The notes under the pieces: generated by a model | What the model was told of the DNA's origin: nothing | The model's input: only the letters and a program-made list of their open reading frames with translations | Databases searched by the model: none | Part shown: one piece after another, positions 12,422 through 23,604 of the stretch | Layout of the letters: the number at the start of each line of letters is the position of its first letter | Position numbering within the stretch: the stretch's first letter is position 1 | Made by a program: the position numbers and the translations under genes | Source of the DNA: Siphonodentalium dalli | Lineage: Eukaryota; Mollusca; Scaphopoda; Gadilida; Siphonodentaliidae | Reading direction: 5' to 3' | NCBI GenBank assembly: GCA_032622095.1 | Contig: CP136064.1 | Span: forward strand, 149,173,819-149,237,818 | Length of the DNA stretch: 64,000 bases

Positions 12422-12805
12422 ATGCAATTTGTAACTATTGAACAATTTGACCAAGCCCCCCTCCCCCACCATCCAGCAAGGCCATCACCTATCAATGATT
12501 CAGTTGAACTTGATTTCATAAGATGTGTTCATGTCTGGGCGACAAACATGCGTAAATGTCCCTTAGGCGGGACTTTCGAGGAGGAAATATGTTGGTGCTG
12601 GCATCGAAACATTGTCCCACCTGGATCTTTCAACGATGGCTACTCTTCCAAATTATCAACCCCTACCGGGATATTTTCTCAGCTATTTTACAGAAGAATA
12701 ACACGAGTATACTTTATACTCAGTGTTCGTCTTCGGACTGCATTTCATGTTTTATACGTTACCAAAAACAAAAGAATTGCGTTCACGTGGCTTGATTTTC
12801 AGTGA
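12422..12805 (+). other. unrecognised 127-codon ORF downstream of a TATA-like box
   Basis: The ORF starts MQFVTIEQFDQAPLPHHPAR and ends at TGA 12803-12805. A TATATAAG box lies at 12330 and a possible donor (AAG|GTATGC) at 12419. A second frame (12620-12690) also reads plausibly as MATLPNYQPLPGYFLSYFTE. No known domain is seen and it may be chance. Confidence 0.2.
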
Positions 12806-13469
12806 TAACATATTGATATGTACGCGATAACTCGATAATTCCGAGTTAATTGTGATCTGCAGTGCTGGTTTCGACAAAGTGGCACTTCTGCAGCCTATGT
12901 TCATTCAGGAAAGTATAAAATACATTCAAGATTTCTATAATTAGGCGTTATTTTGTCCGGAAAACAATTATTTTTAATCACAAGGATCCGTCACAAATGA
13001 GTCAAGAACCATCACATTACAGGCGATAGAACGACTTCCGATGTAACAGTTCCTACACACTAGTACACAGTGCAGATTTCATAACACTTGGTATGATTCA
13101 GGGGATAACAATATTCATACCCGTCTACATTACCTCAGTCTGAGTTTCCAGAGATTGTTAATTTTGATTCTGATTTGTTTAACAGTCTTAAGTGAAAAGT
13201 GTTGGGAGGGGGGGGGGGGAAGTCTGCATCTTCCCTGGCTCTGACAACCTGGGATATCGGACAGACTGTTGTCGTTATAGCCCGTGTTCCATCCAATATA
13301 CTCTCTATAGTACGTTGTGTGCCAAGGATTCTGGGCGCGAACGGTGCATGTTTACACACTAACTGTTTTGCATATATGTATGTTCTGGTCTAACCGATGT
13401 CCGATGATGGAATTAGAAATGACATCTCCCTGTTAGAATGATACCAATCTCATATATATTTTTAAGACC

Positions 13470-14243
13470 TCTGTCTATCTGTCTGTCTGTATGTATGTCA
13501 TTTATACAAATCTACGATTCTCGACCGATCGGGACGAAACTTGGTACGTGTGTGTAGTTTGACCAGGCGGTCGTCGTTGTCGTGTTGGCGAGCCCGTGCG
13601 GCGCCCGCTTCGCGCATGCGTAGACGAGATCTCGGAAACGGGTGGAGCTATCGACTTGAAATTTGCTATGTGAATGTATCTTGCCCCGGATACGAATTTT
13701 ATCGGGTCGCCGAGCCCGTGCAACACCAGCTTCGCGCATGCGCAGACGAGATCTCGGAAACGGGTGGAGCTATCGACTTGAAATTTGCTATGTGAATGTA
13801 TCTTGCCCCGGATACGAATTTTATCGGGTCGCCGAGCCCGTGCGATGCCAGCTTCGCGCAGACGAGATCTCGGAAACGGGTGGAGCTATCGACTTGAAAT
13901 TTGTTATGTGAATGTATCTTGCCCCGGATACGAATTTTATCGGGTCGCCGAGCCCGTGCGACACCAGCTTCGCGCATGCGCAGACGAGATCTCGGAAACG
14001 GGTAGAGCTATCGACTTGAAATTTGCTATGTGAATGTATCTTGCCCCGGATACGAATTTTATCGGGTTGCCGAGCCCGTGCGACGCCAGCTTCGCGCATG
14101 CGCAGACCAGATCTCGGAAACGGGTAGAGCTATCAACTTGAAATTTTGTTTTTTAATAGCCCGGACAACGTCGGGCTGGGTAGAGCTATCGACTTGAAAT
14201 TTGGTTTTTGAATAGCCCGGACAACGTCGGGCTCATCGACTAG
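13470..14243 (+). mobile_element. Helitron-like non-autonomous element (copy 1)
   Basis: The 3' end has a GC-rich hairpin (14214-14233, AGCCCGGACAACGTCGGGCT), six bases, then CTAG followed by T, the classical Helitron terminus. The 5' end TCTGTCTATCTGTCTG is inferred by analogy with copy 2 and is less certain, because the base before it is C rather than A. The interior is a 122-bp minisatellite. No Rep/helicase is present. Confidence 0.65.
13624..14130 (+). repeat. 122-bp minisatellite inside Helitron copy 1
   Basis: Units begin ACGAGATCTCGGAAACGGGT at 13624, 13746, 13862, 13984 and (variant ACCAG) 14106. Spacings are 122, 116, 122 and 122; the short one lacks CATGCG. Units are nearly identical and keep overlapping reading frames open on both strands, which explains several spurious ORFs here. 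The same unit occurs at 37030-37280. Confidence 0.9.
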
Positions 14244-14645
14244 TATTATATATTTCCTTTCCATTAAATCGGCGAATGAGCAATTTGAAAAAAATAAACA
14301 CGCATTTATTTACGTTTCATTTTAGTAAATTTTATCGCCGTTGAAGCAGTAAAAATTGTGCATAAACAAGTGTTTGTTTTTATTTTGAAACTGTTCTTTT
14401 ATCAATTGAATTTGGAAGAAAATATACATTATTGGTATCATTGTAACAGTGAGATATCGTTCTTTCGGATTCCATCACCGTTTAGACCATAAACAGTTAG
14501 TGTGTAAACATGCACCTGTCGAGCCCTGAATCCTGTTATGCTATAGAGAATGTAGGGATGGAACGCGATCTCTGTATGGCAAATATCTCGACCAAGTCAC
14601 CAGAGTCTGGCAAGACGCGGGCTGGGAAGGGGGGGGGGGGGGAGG

Positions 14646-16081
14646 CGCAAAAACCGATTTGACCCTATAACTCCTCTCCGTCGTCCAGCCGATTATCAAG
14701 TTCACTGAACGACCTATAGAAAGCTGTCAACTATATATATGCATGTGCGTTCATACCGATGCACTGATAGCATTTTCACGTATGCTTGCGCAACACCCGC
14801 AAGTTCGCGTAAAAATGTAAACAAACTGAGGGTAGTCATGTTTTGAGCTCTGGTGTGACAAGGGGAAATATTTTTTATTTTTCCATAGATGATTTCGGAT
14901 TTCTCCTTGGTTGGGTCGAGGGAAAAAAGGTTTTATTCAGGAAACCCGAGCGACATCTAAATAATTCCAGTGCTACCCAAAATTATTTTTTGGATTTCAT
15001 GAGGTTGGTGAACGCGCAACCACAATTTCATATTGTGCTAATTGAATACAGGCAAACAAAATGATGTGAAATAGTGAAATTATCACAATCAGGTGTTTCC
15101 CCGACAATATCAATATATAATGCTGTATCGCTCGGGCAGTTGTGCGAAAAATAACTGTTTCTATTGCGATGGCCAGTTGGAACAATACATCAATGGTTGC
15201 CCCCATGAAAAATATCTTCTGCACACATGCGTCGGGGGACAAATTGTCGCTTTCTTGAGGGACAACAAAGGTGTCAACGCTTGGCGAGTGCACTGTGAAG
15301 CAGAGCGCAATCAATTCCACCCAAACAAATCACATCAGTTTCGAAACCCCGTTCTTGGATACTCACAAATCATTCCTGTCGAAAGCATTTAGTGGAGTAC
15401 GCATTTTTTAAATATTGAAAGTACATTATTTTATCTACAATGAAGACTAATCTTAGTCATTAAATTTTTGTTCAATCTAGTGCTAGGGCCAAGTCTAAGT
15501 GGATTGTGAGTCTGACAAGCGCATACTGAATTAGTAAAATAAAATTCTAGACATTAAATGCACACTTTTAACACCACTAACGACGGAATACTTCTTCTGA
15601 GTCTCCATCCGTTGGCATACTTAGGTCGCGAATGGCGTGTTAACTCGGTACTGCACATTACCGCTATAAACATAAATACCACGATATGACGTTGATGTCT
15701 GTCGAATATAACGTGTTTCACAATGCTCAGATTGCAGTCAGAAATAAAAAAACAGAATTTCCGACAGACACTATTTTTTCAGCACGTTCCCGGAATAAAA
15801 CCCTTTTCTTTCCTCAGCCTTACGGGAGACAGAACCACCCAATCAGGTGACCCCACCCCCAAATAAGCTCTTGGCATTTAGACTGGTATTAGTGTTAACC
15901 AAATAAGAATCAATGTTAACAATCAGCGGAATCTCAGATTACCATTACCTATAGACTATACTGGGAAACTCTTTTTCAAGTTTTTGCATTGTATCACTTG
16001 CTTGAGTCTTCATACCTTCACTATTTGTATTATCATCAACATAAATAGTCATAAACAAACATAATAAAAATTTGAGACCAC
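14646..16081. other. no gene recognised apart from two short ORFs
   Basis: AT-rich sequence between the foldback/Helitron block and the TTAA element. Only the unrecognised ORFs at 14843-15392 stand out. Confidence 0.5.
14843..15392 (+). other. two adjacent unrecognised ORFs (73 and 99 codons)
   Basis: 14843-15064 reads MSSGVTRGNIFYFSIDDFGF and onward. 15093-15392 reads a Cys-rich peptide (GSCAKNNCFYCDG, INGCPHEKYLLHTCVGGQIV, ...VHCEAERNQ). They are in different frames 28 bp apart. The Cys/His spacing could suggest a degenerate zinc-binding segment, as in some transposon N-termini, but I recognise no family. Confidence 0.2.
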
Positions 16082-17481
16082 TTAAGAGGGAGGTAAAGTG
16101 GCACAATTCCAGAAATGGGGACCGGTTGAAATTCATGTATTTTTGTTTTAAAAGACCAAAAAATTAAAAATATATTTGTTCATAGACATACTACAATAAT
16201 CCAAGATTAAGTATATCTGATAAGCAATAAATTTGTCAATCCAAAAAAGATGAATTTGAACGTCAAATCAACAAAATAATTTTGAGATGAAAATACTCAC
16301 TGGTAAGAATATCAAATAGCCAACAGGAGGTATCAACATGTAGCTAATACTCCCTTGCAGTGACAACGCGTAGCGGATTTCCTAGTTTCAAACCTAAACT
16401 CCAGAAATTTTAACTTAATATATGTAAACAAACCGCCCAAAAAGACAGCCAATTGCAAGAACTATTTCAGAAAACTATGGAGCACCACTTTACTATCAAA
16501 AATAAATGTATGCAAAAATGTACAGTCCCAAATACCATGCACAGCGAAATAGCTTTTCATACTTCCTGTTTACGTATCTTCGTGAGTTTCGATTTCGGCT
16601 GAAAATAAACAAGAAATTCCCTTTGCAATCTTCAGCTGTACGTGTCGATCAATAAAGCGATCGTCAATAACTTTTTGATGTATCTAACACACACGTATAT
16701 ACTATGTTGTATCAATATATTGATTCCTTACCGGTCAAACGTTGACAATTTATTAGATTGATGTTTATTTCGCGGGGAGAATTTACCAGGAAGGCGGAAG
16801 TCGCCCAACAACCACGTTATATGTAACTACGCCAAATTTCAATCACGCGGTCGGTATTTTAAACCATACAAGAAAGATGATATCAACATTTAATAATAGC
16901 CAGGTGTAACTTTTCTGCCATACGGTGTAAGTATTTGACATTAACATTACGTATTATGTGATATTATTACTTAATATCGTATATATATATTCCGAACTAT
17001 TTCGGCGGAGTGATATGTTTATTGCATAGTTTGTTATGTTACGTCGAAATTCCTGCGAGATTTTTCGTAAAACTTGATGCCGACTGTAAGTAATCGATGG
17101 CGCGATCGCTTATGAAAACAATACAGTGTTACGCAACAAACGATTATCCAATTGTGTTATGGACCATGTGTTGTCACAACAGTCAGTTCGTTTTATTTTC
17201 AACATTGTAAAATAAGCACATTTCTCAACACAGGAACGATAACTCCAATGGTGGACATAATTTCCCCAATTTCTGTTGTTCGTAAAGTTTTTTGAAGTGT
17301 GATATTTAGATAATGGGTACGTTTTTCGAAAATCGACGACGCCTTGTCACTAGATGGAATCAGGAATTACATGAAGGTACATTCATATATTCTGTAGTAA
17401 AATTTATGAAGTCAGGATTTTGTCTAAAATTTTTAACATGGAAACCCTATGGGAGAAAAATAATAAATTTTCCACTTTACC

Positions 17482-19047
17482 CAGGGGGGGAGGGGGGGGG
17501 GGGGGGGGGGGGGTGTCGGAAAAAATTTCCAGGCACGTATGATGATTTTTATTTTTTCCGGCCTCGGACCACCCACCCACCCAATTTCTTCCGTTTCCGG
17601 TCTTTTTTTCCAGGCAATTTTGGACACCCACCCTTTTTTTTCCGTTTCAGGAAGTTTTTTCCAGTCAGTTTTGGACACCCACCCCCCTAAATTTGAGAAA
17701 ATTATCAATTGAGCAACCAAATAGCTGATTATCCTGCATTATCATAATTTATTGCGCGATATTTGAATAGAACAGTGCATAATGAGATAACGATACTATT
17801 TGAATTTATTATATAAGTGTCATTAATCAAGAAATGTGTCAACATAATCACATTTCAAGGGATATCTAGACAGAATGCCAAAGTTTTTATTAACATTCAT
17901 TTTCATAATATATAGTCACATGATCTAGTCACATAATCACATTTGAGTATTCTACATAATACATGGTACCGGTACAACAAATTTCAGATTATTTGATATT
18001 TTGATATTTGCAATGTGATATACAGTAATGCCCTAATTAATCGACTCCATAAACACAGCAGAATAATAGGTAATTTTTCAGGATTTAGTCGGAAATATGG
18101 CTTGTTGTCATTCATCGGAAAGCTCTCAGTGAGAGCTTTCCAATGAATGACAACAAGCCATATTTCCGACTAAATTGTGAAAAATTACTCATTATTCTGC
18201 TGTGGTTATGGAGTCGTTTAATTAGGGCATTACTGTATTGCTGGAATCAAATTGTTTATCAAAACATGTGGAAATACAACTGTTCATCCCAGTTCATCCC
18301 AGTTTGAAGAATAATGCTAATACCAAACATAACCATGATATAACCGCGCTACTCTTCTTGGGGCATCACAGAAACCAGAACTGAGGAAACATGTTATAGC
18401 GTGTAATGGCAGGCTGGTAGCCACTGCCTGAAGTAATAGGCTTCGTAATAATTGGGAATAATATGGATGGATAGCCCAATTTCACTTCTTTTTTTGCTCA
18501 CGATATCAGTGACGATAAAATCTTCGTTACTGTGATTAACATTACAAGCTGATCCACATTAACATGGAAAACAATGTGAAATTGTTCAAGCTGGCCTGGC
18601 TGGCCTTCAATTTATTTGTTAAGATTTTATGTTTTACGTTGTCAAAAGTCTATTTTATTCCATTATTTATTATATCTTTATTTCCATGTCACATATGGTC
18701 AAGTGTGCTTTCATTTTATTACTTATTTTCAGCTGAGTTCTGCATAGTTATTCTTATTTTGTTGTATCAGTAGATGGAATCCTGATTAAATTCTAGTTCT
18801 ATCAAGTTGAATTTGGGTTATTGTTGGCCATTGTGCAACTGATCCAACTTCTGATAACCTCTATATGTAGCATAGCATTACAATTAACTATATATGACCC
18901 GTTTCTGTTCAAAACACATCAAAATAAGACTCAATAGCAGGAATGGAAATTTTTTTTGGCATATGGAAAAAACTGCTTTTTGGACCCAAGAGACACCCAC
19001 CCACCCCATCATACGTGCCTGGAAAAATTTTCCGACCCCCTCCCCTG
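17482..19047. mobile_element. CAGGGG-ended TIR element nested in a TTAA element
   Basis: Ends CAGGGG...CCCCTG continue into long inverted arms (TCGGAAAA...TTCCAGGCACGTATGATG versus its complement near 19005-19035). CTTTACC occurs on both sides (17475-17481 and 19048-19054), a 7-bp or imperfect 8-bp duplication. CAGGGGTCGG-like ends recall hAT elements. A G22 tract follows the left end. A TA-flanked MITE sits inside at 18021-18238. Confidence 0.65.
18021..18238. mobile_element. foldback MITE, 218 bp, TA ends
   Basis: This is a nearly perfect inverted repeat from end to end, starting TACAGTAATGCCC and ending GGGCATTACTGTA. The centre is an AGCTCTCACTGAGAGCT-type palindrome. TA-flanked CAGTAATGCCC ends fit a Tc1/mariner-derived MITE. 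Confidence 0.8.
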
Positions 19048-19854
19048 CTTTACCTCCCTCTTAAAAATCACAGCTAAATAAATAATTCAAATGACTCATG
19101 GGTAAAACAATTTAAATTATTTGCGTAATTTATCCGTAGAAACGCTGAGAAATGATCGATAACCGGTTGCAACGAAAATAGGATACATTTCAAAACGCAA
19201 CTGATCGTGCTAGTATAACAATTTTTTAACCAAGCCTGGATTCTTATCAGGCACGCCACATGAGCAGTCGTCATGGAACATCTGTATTTTACCTGGTATA
19301 TTAAGCGTTCAATTGATTTATTATGGCTATAGTCTTTCAATTGATTTATTATGACTATACCGTTGAGTATACCTCACAAGTCTTCCGTGTACGCCCGAAA
19401 TCACAAAATGGCTACCGAAATTTTACTTCACACGGCCATGTGCGCTTTTTTTAAGATCGCGTTTTCAGTAATCCGTCTGGAATCATCGTGGTCTAAGTAA
19501 ACAAAGTAAGCATCGCTAAATGCATCATGTTGTTGGCGCGCCACATTGCGATATAAATCCAGGAAACATTCAGACGACAAATAAACTTGGAAAAAATAAA
19601 ACATATTTACCTTTGACAATCAGATCCAGAAAATTCGTTGTGGCTTGCATGGCGCATGCGCAAACATAAGCGTTTTGATTGGTTGAAGTCCCAAGATTCA
19701 ACAATCGACATAAGGGGAGTTACTCTATTAGCTGTTTGTCCGTCTCAGCAATTTGTCCATGTAAAAAACGGACGCCCTTTCAACTGTGGGTTGCAAAACA
19801 AAAATGATTCTGAAGCTCACAAATACCGTTTAAACGTGTTCCCGTATGGTGACT

Positions 19855-20043
19855 TGTGGGGTGCATCCCCACAAAACGCAAATCACCTCACAAGTCTTCC
19901 CTGGACGCCCGAAATAACCAAATTCATCCCACAAGTACCATCTCGGGCACACGGACGGACGGACGGATGGATGGATGGACGGACGATGGACGAGGAGTGA
20001 TGACTAAAGCTCCACCGGAGACTTCGTCTCAGGTGAGCTAAAA
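19855..20043 (+). repeat. family B 3' end fragment with (GACG)n
   Basis: CACAAGTCTTCCCTGGACGC leads into (GACG)n and (GATG)n (19963-19995), then GCTCCACCGGAGAC-TTC-GTCTCAGGTGAGCTAAAA. Only the tail of the family is present. An inverted-looking GTCTTCCGTGTACGCC relative lies at 19380. Confidence 0.6.
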
Positions 20044-20185
20044 ATGGCCACCATGATGGACGCCATCTTGTCTGGAGTCTCTGCGGCCAATTTGTTTTCT
20101 TGTTAACAACCGAAAAAAATTAGAGGAGACATTAAGAAAGTAAATTAGTGGGATGAAGTTAAGTTCTGTGGGGGTGCAGAGGTCC

Positions 20186-20275
20186 ACCAATATCTCCTGG
20201 ACTATTAGTGCCGCAGCGTGAAACCTGGTTACCAATATCTCCTGGACTATTAGTGCCGCAGCGTGAAACCTGGTT
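20186..20275. repeat. exact 45-bp tandem duplication
   Basis: ACCAATATCTCCTGGACTAT, TAGTGCCGCAGCGTGAAACC, TGGTT occurs twice head to tail at 20186-20230 and 20231-20275 with no visible differences, so it is recent. Confidence 0.9.
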
Positions 20276-20308
20276 GTGACAGTTCACATTTCAAACACTC
20301 ACTTAAAC

Positions 20309-23300
20309 AAGACAGTCAATGACTGTGGGGTCGCTCACCAGACTGCAAAGACTGATAAGACTGGGACTCTGGAGACCAAAACAGTCAGCACTTTTCATAA
20401 TCACTTTAAAAGAAGTAGATTTAAACAGGATATGTGGCTAGAGAGACTTAGCTTGGTAAAAAACCACCTTGAAATTGCCAACTGTACACTACTGATCACC
20501 CCCCTCCTCCAGCTCAACAAGTCCCCTCCCAACCGGGATCCAGACTCCCAAGTCTTAGGTTGGAATTTCACAACCGACACCTCAAACTTTCTCAATTGTT
20601 GGAAATTTACAATCTCACAAGCGCCTTTTTCTAAAACCATTTAAACATGTTTGAAGCCCAATTATCCATGGACCCAAAACACAATACATGTATGTCAGAC
20701 CAATCAGTCAGGTGGTTCCAAGGTAGATGTTTTAATGAATTTGGTATTTCTATGATTTTATTGGACACAAAAGTGTTAACTCCCCATAGACTGCCATTTC
20801 TTGACAGGTTGACCTCATTTTAACAAATCTGTATCTCAGTCACTAAAGGATCTTCCTGATTCCTCCATACTATATGTAAGCTAAATAGTCCAAAATCCCT
20901 TGAGAAGACATTTTAAGAATTACTATAGAGACATATAGTTATGTCCCTGGTCCCACCCTATTTAACCGGGTGACCCCATCTGAATAAATTTGAATCCCAG
21001 ACACCAAAGAACCCTTCATACAAATCATAAATATCAGTCAAATAGACCTGATGGTCCTTGTGAAGGAAGCATATTAAGAGGGAAACTGTCCTTCGCTTGG
21101 CCCCTATTTGACCAGGTGACCCCATTAAAAAAATCTGAATTGCAGTCAAGGAAGAACATTCCATTCTATATAAGCCAACTAGTTCTTGCAAACATATTTT
21201 AAGAATTACTATGTAGTGAAATAGTTAAGTCTCTTGCTCTGCCCTTATTTGACTTTGTGATCCCATTTTCACAAATCTGATAAGGATAAAAATTAAGTTC
21301 CCCAGTTGAAGTTGGTGATATTCACCCATTGGGCACCTCATTTATGAATTTTATTTTCTGCAAATTAGGGGATATAGAAACTTCCTAGAAGGGAAATTTA
21401 ACTAACAACAATGTAAATTTGATACTACAGATACTTCCCAGAAGATGAGGCCTAAGCAGAATGAGGACGCCAGAGGGTGAATTTGGTGATGCTAGCCTGC
21501 TGTGCCGGATAGCATCACAAAAAGCGTGTCTGTTCCTACATTGTGTATGCCTGGCCTCAAGCAACACAATGTATTATACAACAAGCCTTGAAATAGTGTG
21601 ATAGTGTGTCTGTCATTTGCGGAGTGAGGTCCCCAGAGGGTGAATTTAGTGATGCTAAATTCACCCTCTGGGGACCTCATTCTGATAAAGTCCTCAACTG
21701 CTATGGAAGACCTAGAATAAAATTGAATTTCCCCAGTTGAAGTTGGTGATGTTCACCCATTGGGCCCCTCAATTATGAATTTTATCTTCTGCAAATTAGG
21801 GGATATAGAAACTTCCTAGAAGGGAAATTTAACTAACAACAATGTATATTTGATACTATAGATACTTCCCAGAAGATGAGGCCTAAGCAGAATGAGGTCC
21901 CCAAATGGTGAATTTGGTGATGCTAGCCTTGAATCAAGCTTTGAAATAGTCTGTCTGTTATTTGCAGAATGAGGTACCCAGAGGGTGAATTTAGTGAGGC
22001 TATCCTGCACAGCGGGCTAGTATCACTAAATTCACCCTCTGGGGACCTCATTCTGATAAGGCCCTCAACTGCTATGGAAGACCTAGAATAAGATTGAAGT
22101 TCCCCAGTTGAAATTGGTGATGTTCACCCATTGGGCACCTCAATCATGAATTTTATCTTCTGCAAATTAAGGGATACAGAAACTTCCTAGAAGGGAAATT
22201 TAACTAACAACAATGTAAATTTGATACTATAGATACTTCCCAGAAGATGAGGCCTAAGCAGAATGAGATCTTGAGACTCTAGATACTTCCCAGAAGATGA
22301 GGCCTAAGCGGAATAAGGTTCTCAGAGGGTGTATTTGGTTATGCTAGCCTGCTGTGTAGGATAGCGTCACTAAATTCACCCTCTGTGAACCTCATTCAAC
22401 AAATGCCAGGCACTCTGAGAAAATGAAATTAATCTGATTTTAATGACCACTGAGTGATAATGTAAACAACAAGGGTGCTTCATTGATAACACCATTAATC
22501 TCATTTAAATTATGGATGACATGAATACACTCCCTGGGGACTCTATCTGTCATGTCTATCAGTTCATATGAGAGTTGCCTTGTAATGGGAATTTAAAAAA
22601 AAACTTTATTTACCTGTGAGTTAGGATATGAGATAGGGTGGAATGCTGTTGGTTGGGGGCAGGGTGGGGTTCTGGGTCATGTGGGGGGGGGGGGGGGTGA
22701 TATTTTTTTTTGTATGTTAAATTGATCAAGGAGTTCCTGAATTTTTTATTATTTTTTGGGGAATTATGGCCCTGGCTCCACCACTATTTGACCCAGTGAC
22801 CCCATTTGAACAAATTTGAACCCCAGTCATTCAATGACCCCACATACCAAATATAAACTAAATCGGCATAATGCTTGTTGACAAGAAGTCGTTATAAGAA
22901 TTACCAAGGAGGAATATAGTTATGGTCCTGGTTTCGCAACTGTTTGATACAGTGACCTCATTTGTACAAATCTTAATGACAGTCACCTAGGGAACATCCA
23001 CACCAAATATGATCAAAATGCAATTTTTTGGTTTTTAGAGTTATGTCCCTGGCTCTGCCCCTAATTGACCCAGTGACCCAATTTGAACATATCTGATTCC
23101 CAGTCATCCAAGGTCTCTCAGTACCAAATATAAGCTAATTCGGCCAAATATTTTTGTAGAAGAAGTCATTGTAAGAATTACTATGAGTTATGGCACTGGT
23201 TTCTCAACTAATTGACCGGGTGACCTCATTTGAACAAATCTGAACACCAGTCACCCAAGGACCCTCCATACCAAATATTAGCTAAATCGGCACAATGGTT

Positions 23301-23604
23301 ATGGACAAGAAGTCGTTGTAAGAATTACTGTGGAGGAATAGAGTTATGGCCCTGGTTTCGCAACTATTTGACCCAGTGACCTCATTTGAACAAATCTGAA
23401 TGAGAGTCACCTAGGGAACATCCACACCAAATATGAACCAATTCGGTCTTCCGGTTTCAGAGGAGAAGATGTTCAAAGAATTGTTGACGGACGGACGGAC
23501 GGATGGACGGACGGACGGATGGATGGACGGATGGACGGACGGACGACGGACGAGGAGTGATGACTATAGCTCCACCGGAGACTTCGTCTCAGGTGAGCTA
23601 AAAA
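20309..23604 (+). mobile_element. family B tandem-core element, complete, 3.3 kb
   Basis: The 5' end has a CAGTCAATGACTG hairpin followed by TCGCTCACC. The core has many diverged units, around GTTATGGCCCTGG, TTTGACCCAGTGACC, CATTTGAACAAATCTGAA and CCAAATATAAGCTAAATCGG, plus a separate three-copy block at 21300-22400. A (GACG)n tract follows (23485-23555). The 3' end is the hairpin AGCTCCACCGGAGAC-TTC-GTCTCAGGTGAGCT, then AAAA. This core-array, ACGG-microsatellite layout is that described for 'pearl' elements of bivalves. Confidence 0.7.
21295..22400 (+). repeat. three-copy block inside family B element
   Basis: Units start CCCCAGTTGAAGTTGGTGAT at about 21301, 21731 and 22102 and contain ACTTCCTAGAAGGGAAATTT and CTTCCCAGAAGATGAGGCCT. 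They also carry palindromes such as CCAGAGGGTGAATTTAGTGA followed by its complement (21634-21680; 21978-22045). Confidence 0.75.

Larger units (their letters stand above)
13203..14642. repeat. long inverted repeat surrounding Helitron copy 1
   Basis: The left arm (about 13215-13460) matches the complement of the right arm (about 14425-14625) over blocks such as GTGCATGTTTACACACTAAC and GAATGATACCAAT-like sequence. The Helitron occupies the loop. Each arm is bordered by a poly-G tract on the plus strand (13208-13219, 14629-14642). It is probably an older foldback element; its exact ends were not found. Confidence 0.6.
16086..19060. mobile_element. TTAA-flanked TIR element, interrupted
   Basis: TTAA (16082-16085) is followed by GAGGGAGGTAAAGTGG. 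The exact inverted copy is reconstructed by joining 17472-17481 with 19055-19060, then TTAA (19061-19064). The 16-of-16 TIR match appears only after the inner element 17482-19047 is removed. TTAA duplications are typical of piggyBac and Kolobok types. No transposase was recognised in the interior. Confidence 0.65.

Noticed and set aside
13541-14099. Several overlapping 80-92-codon ORFs on both strands
   Set aside because: They follow the 122-bp minisatellite period and are copies of one another in shifted frames, with no domain.
17313-17720. ORFs of 75-125 codons with Gly or Pro runs
   Set aside because: They read through the poly-G tract and the inverted arms of a mobile element.
19963-19995. 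Asp/Gly/Arg/Thr repeat peptides from GACGGACGG tracts (also near 23490, 49000 and 54530)
   Set aside because: They are translations of a tetranucleotide microsatellite belonging to repeat-element tails.
20276-20644. 122-codon ORF
   Set aside because: It lies in the 5' part of the family B element, and the corresponding regions at 53323 and 61937 do not keep the frame.
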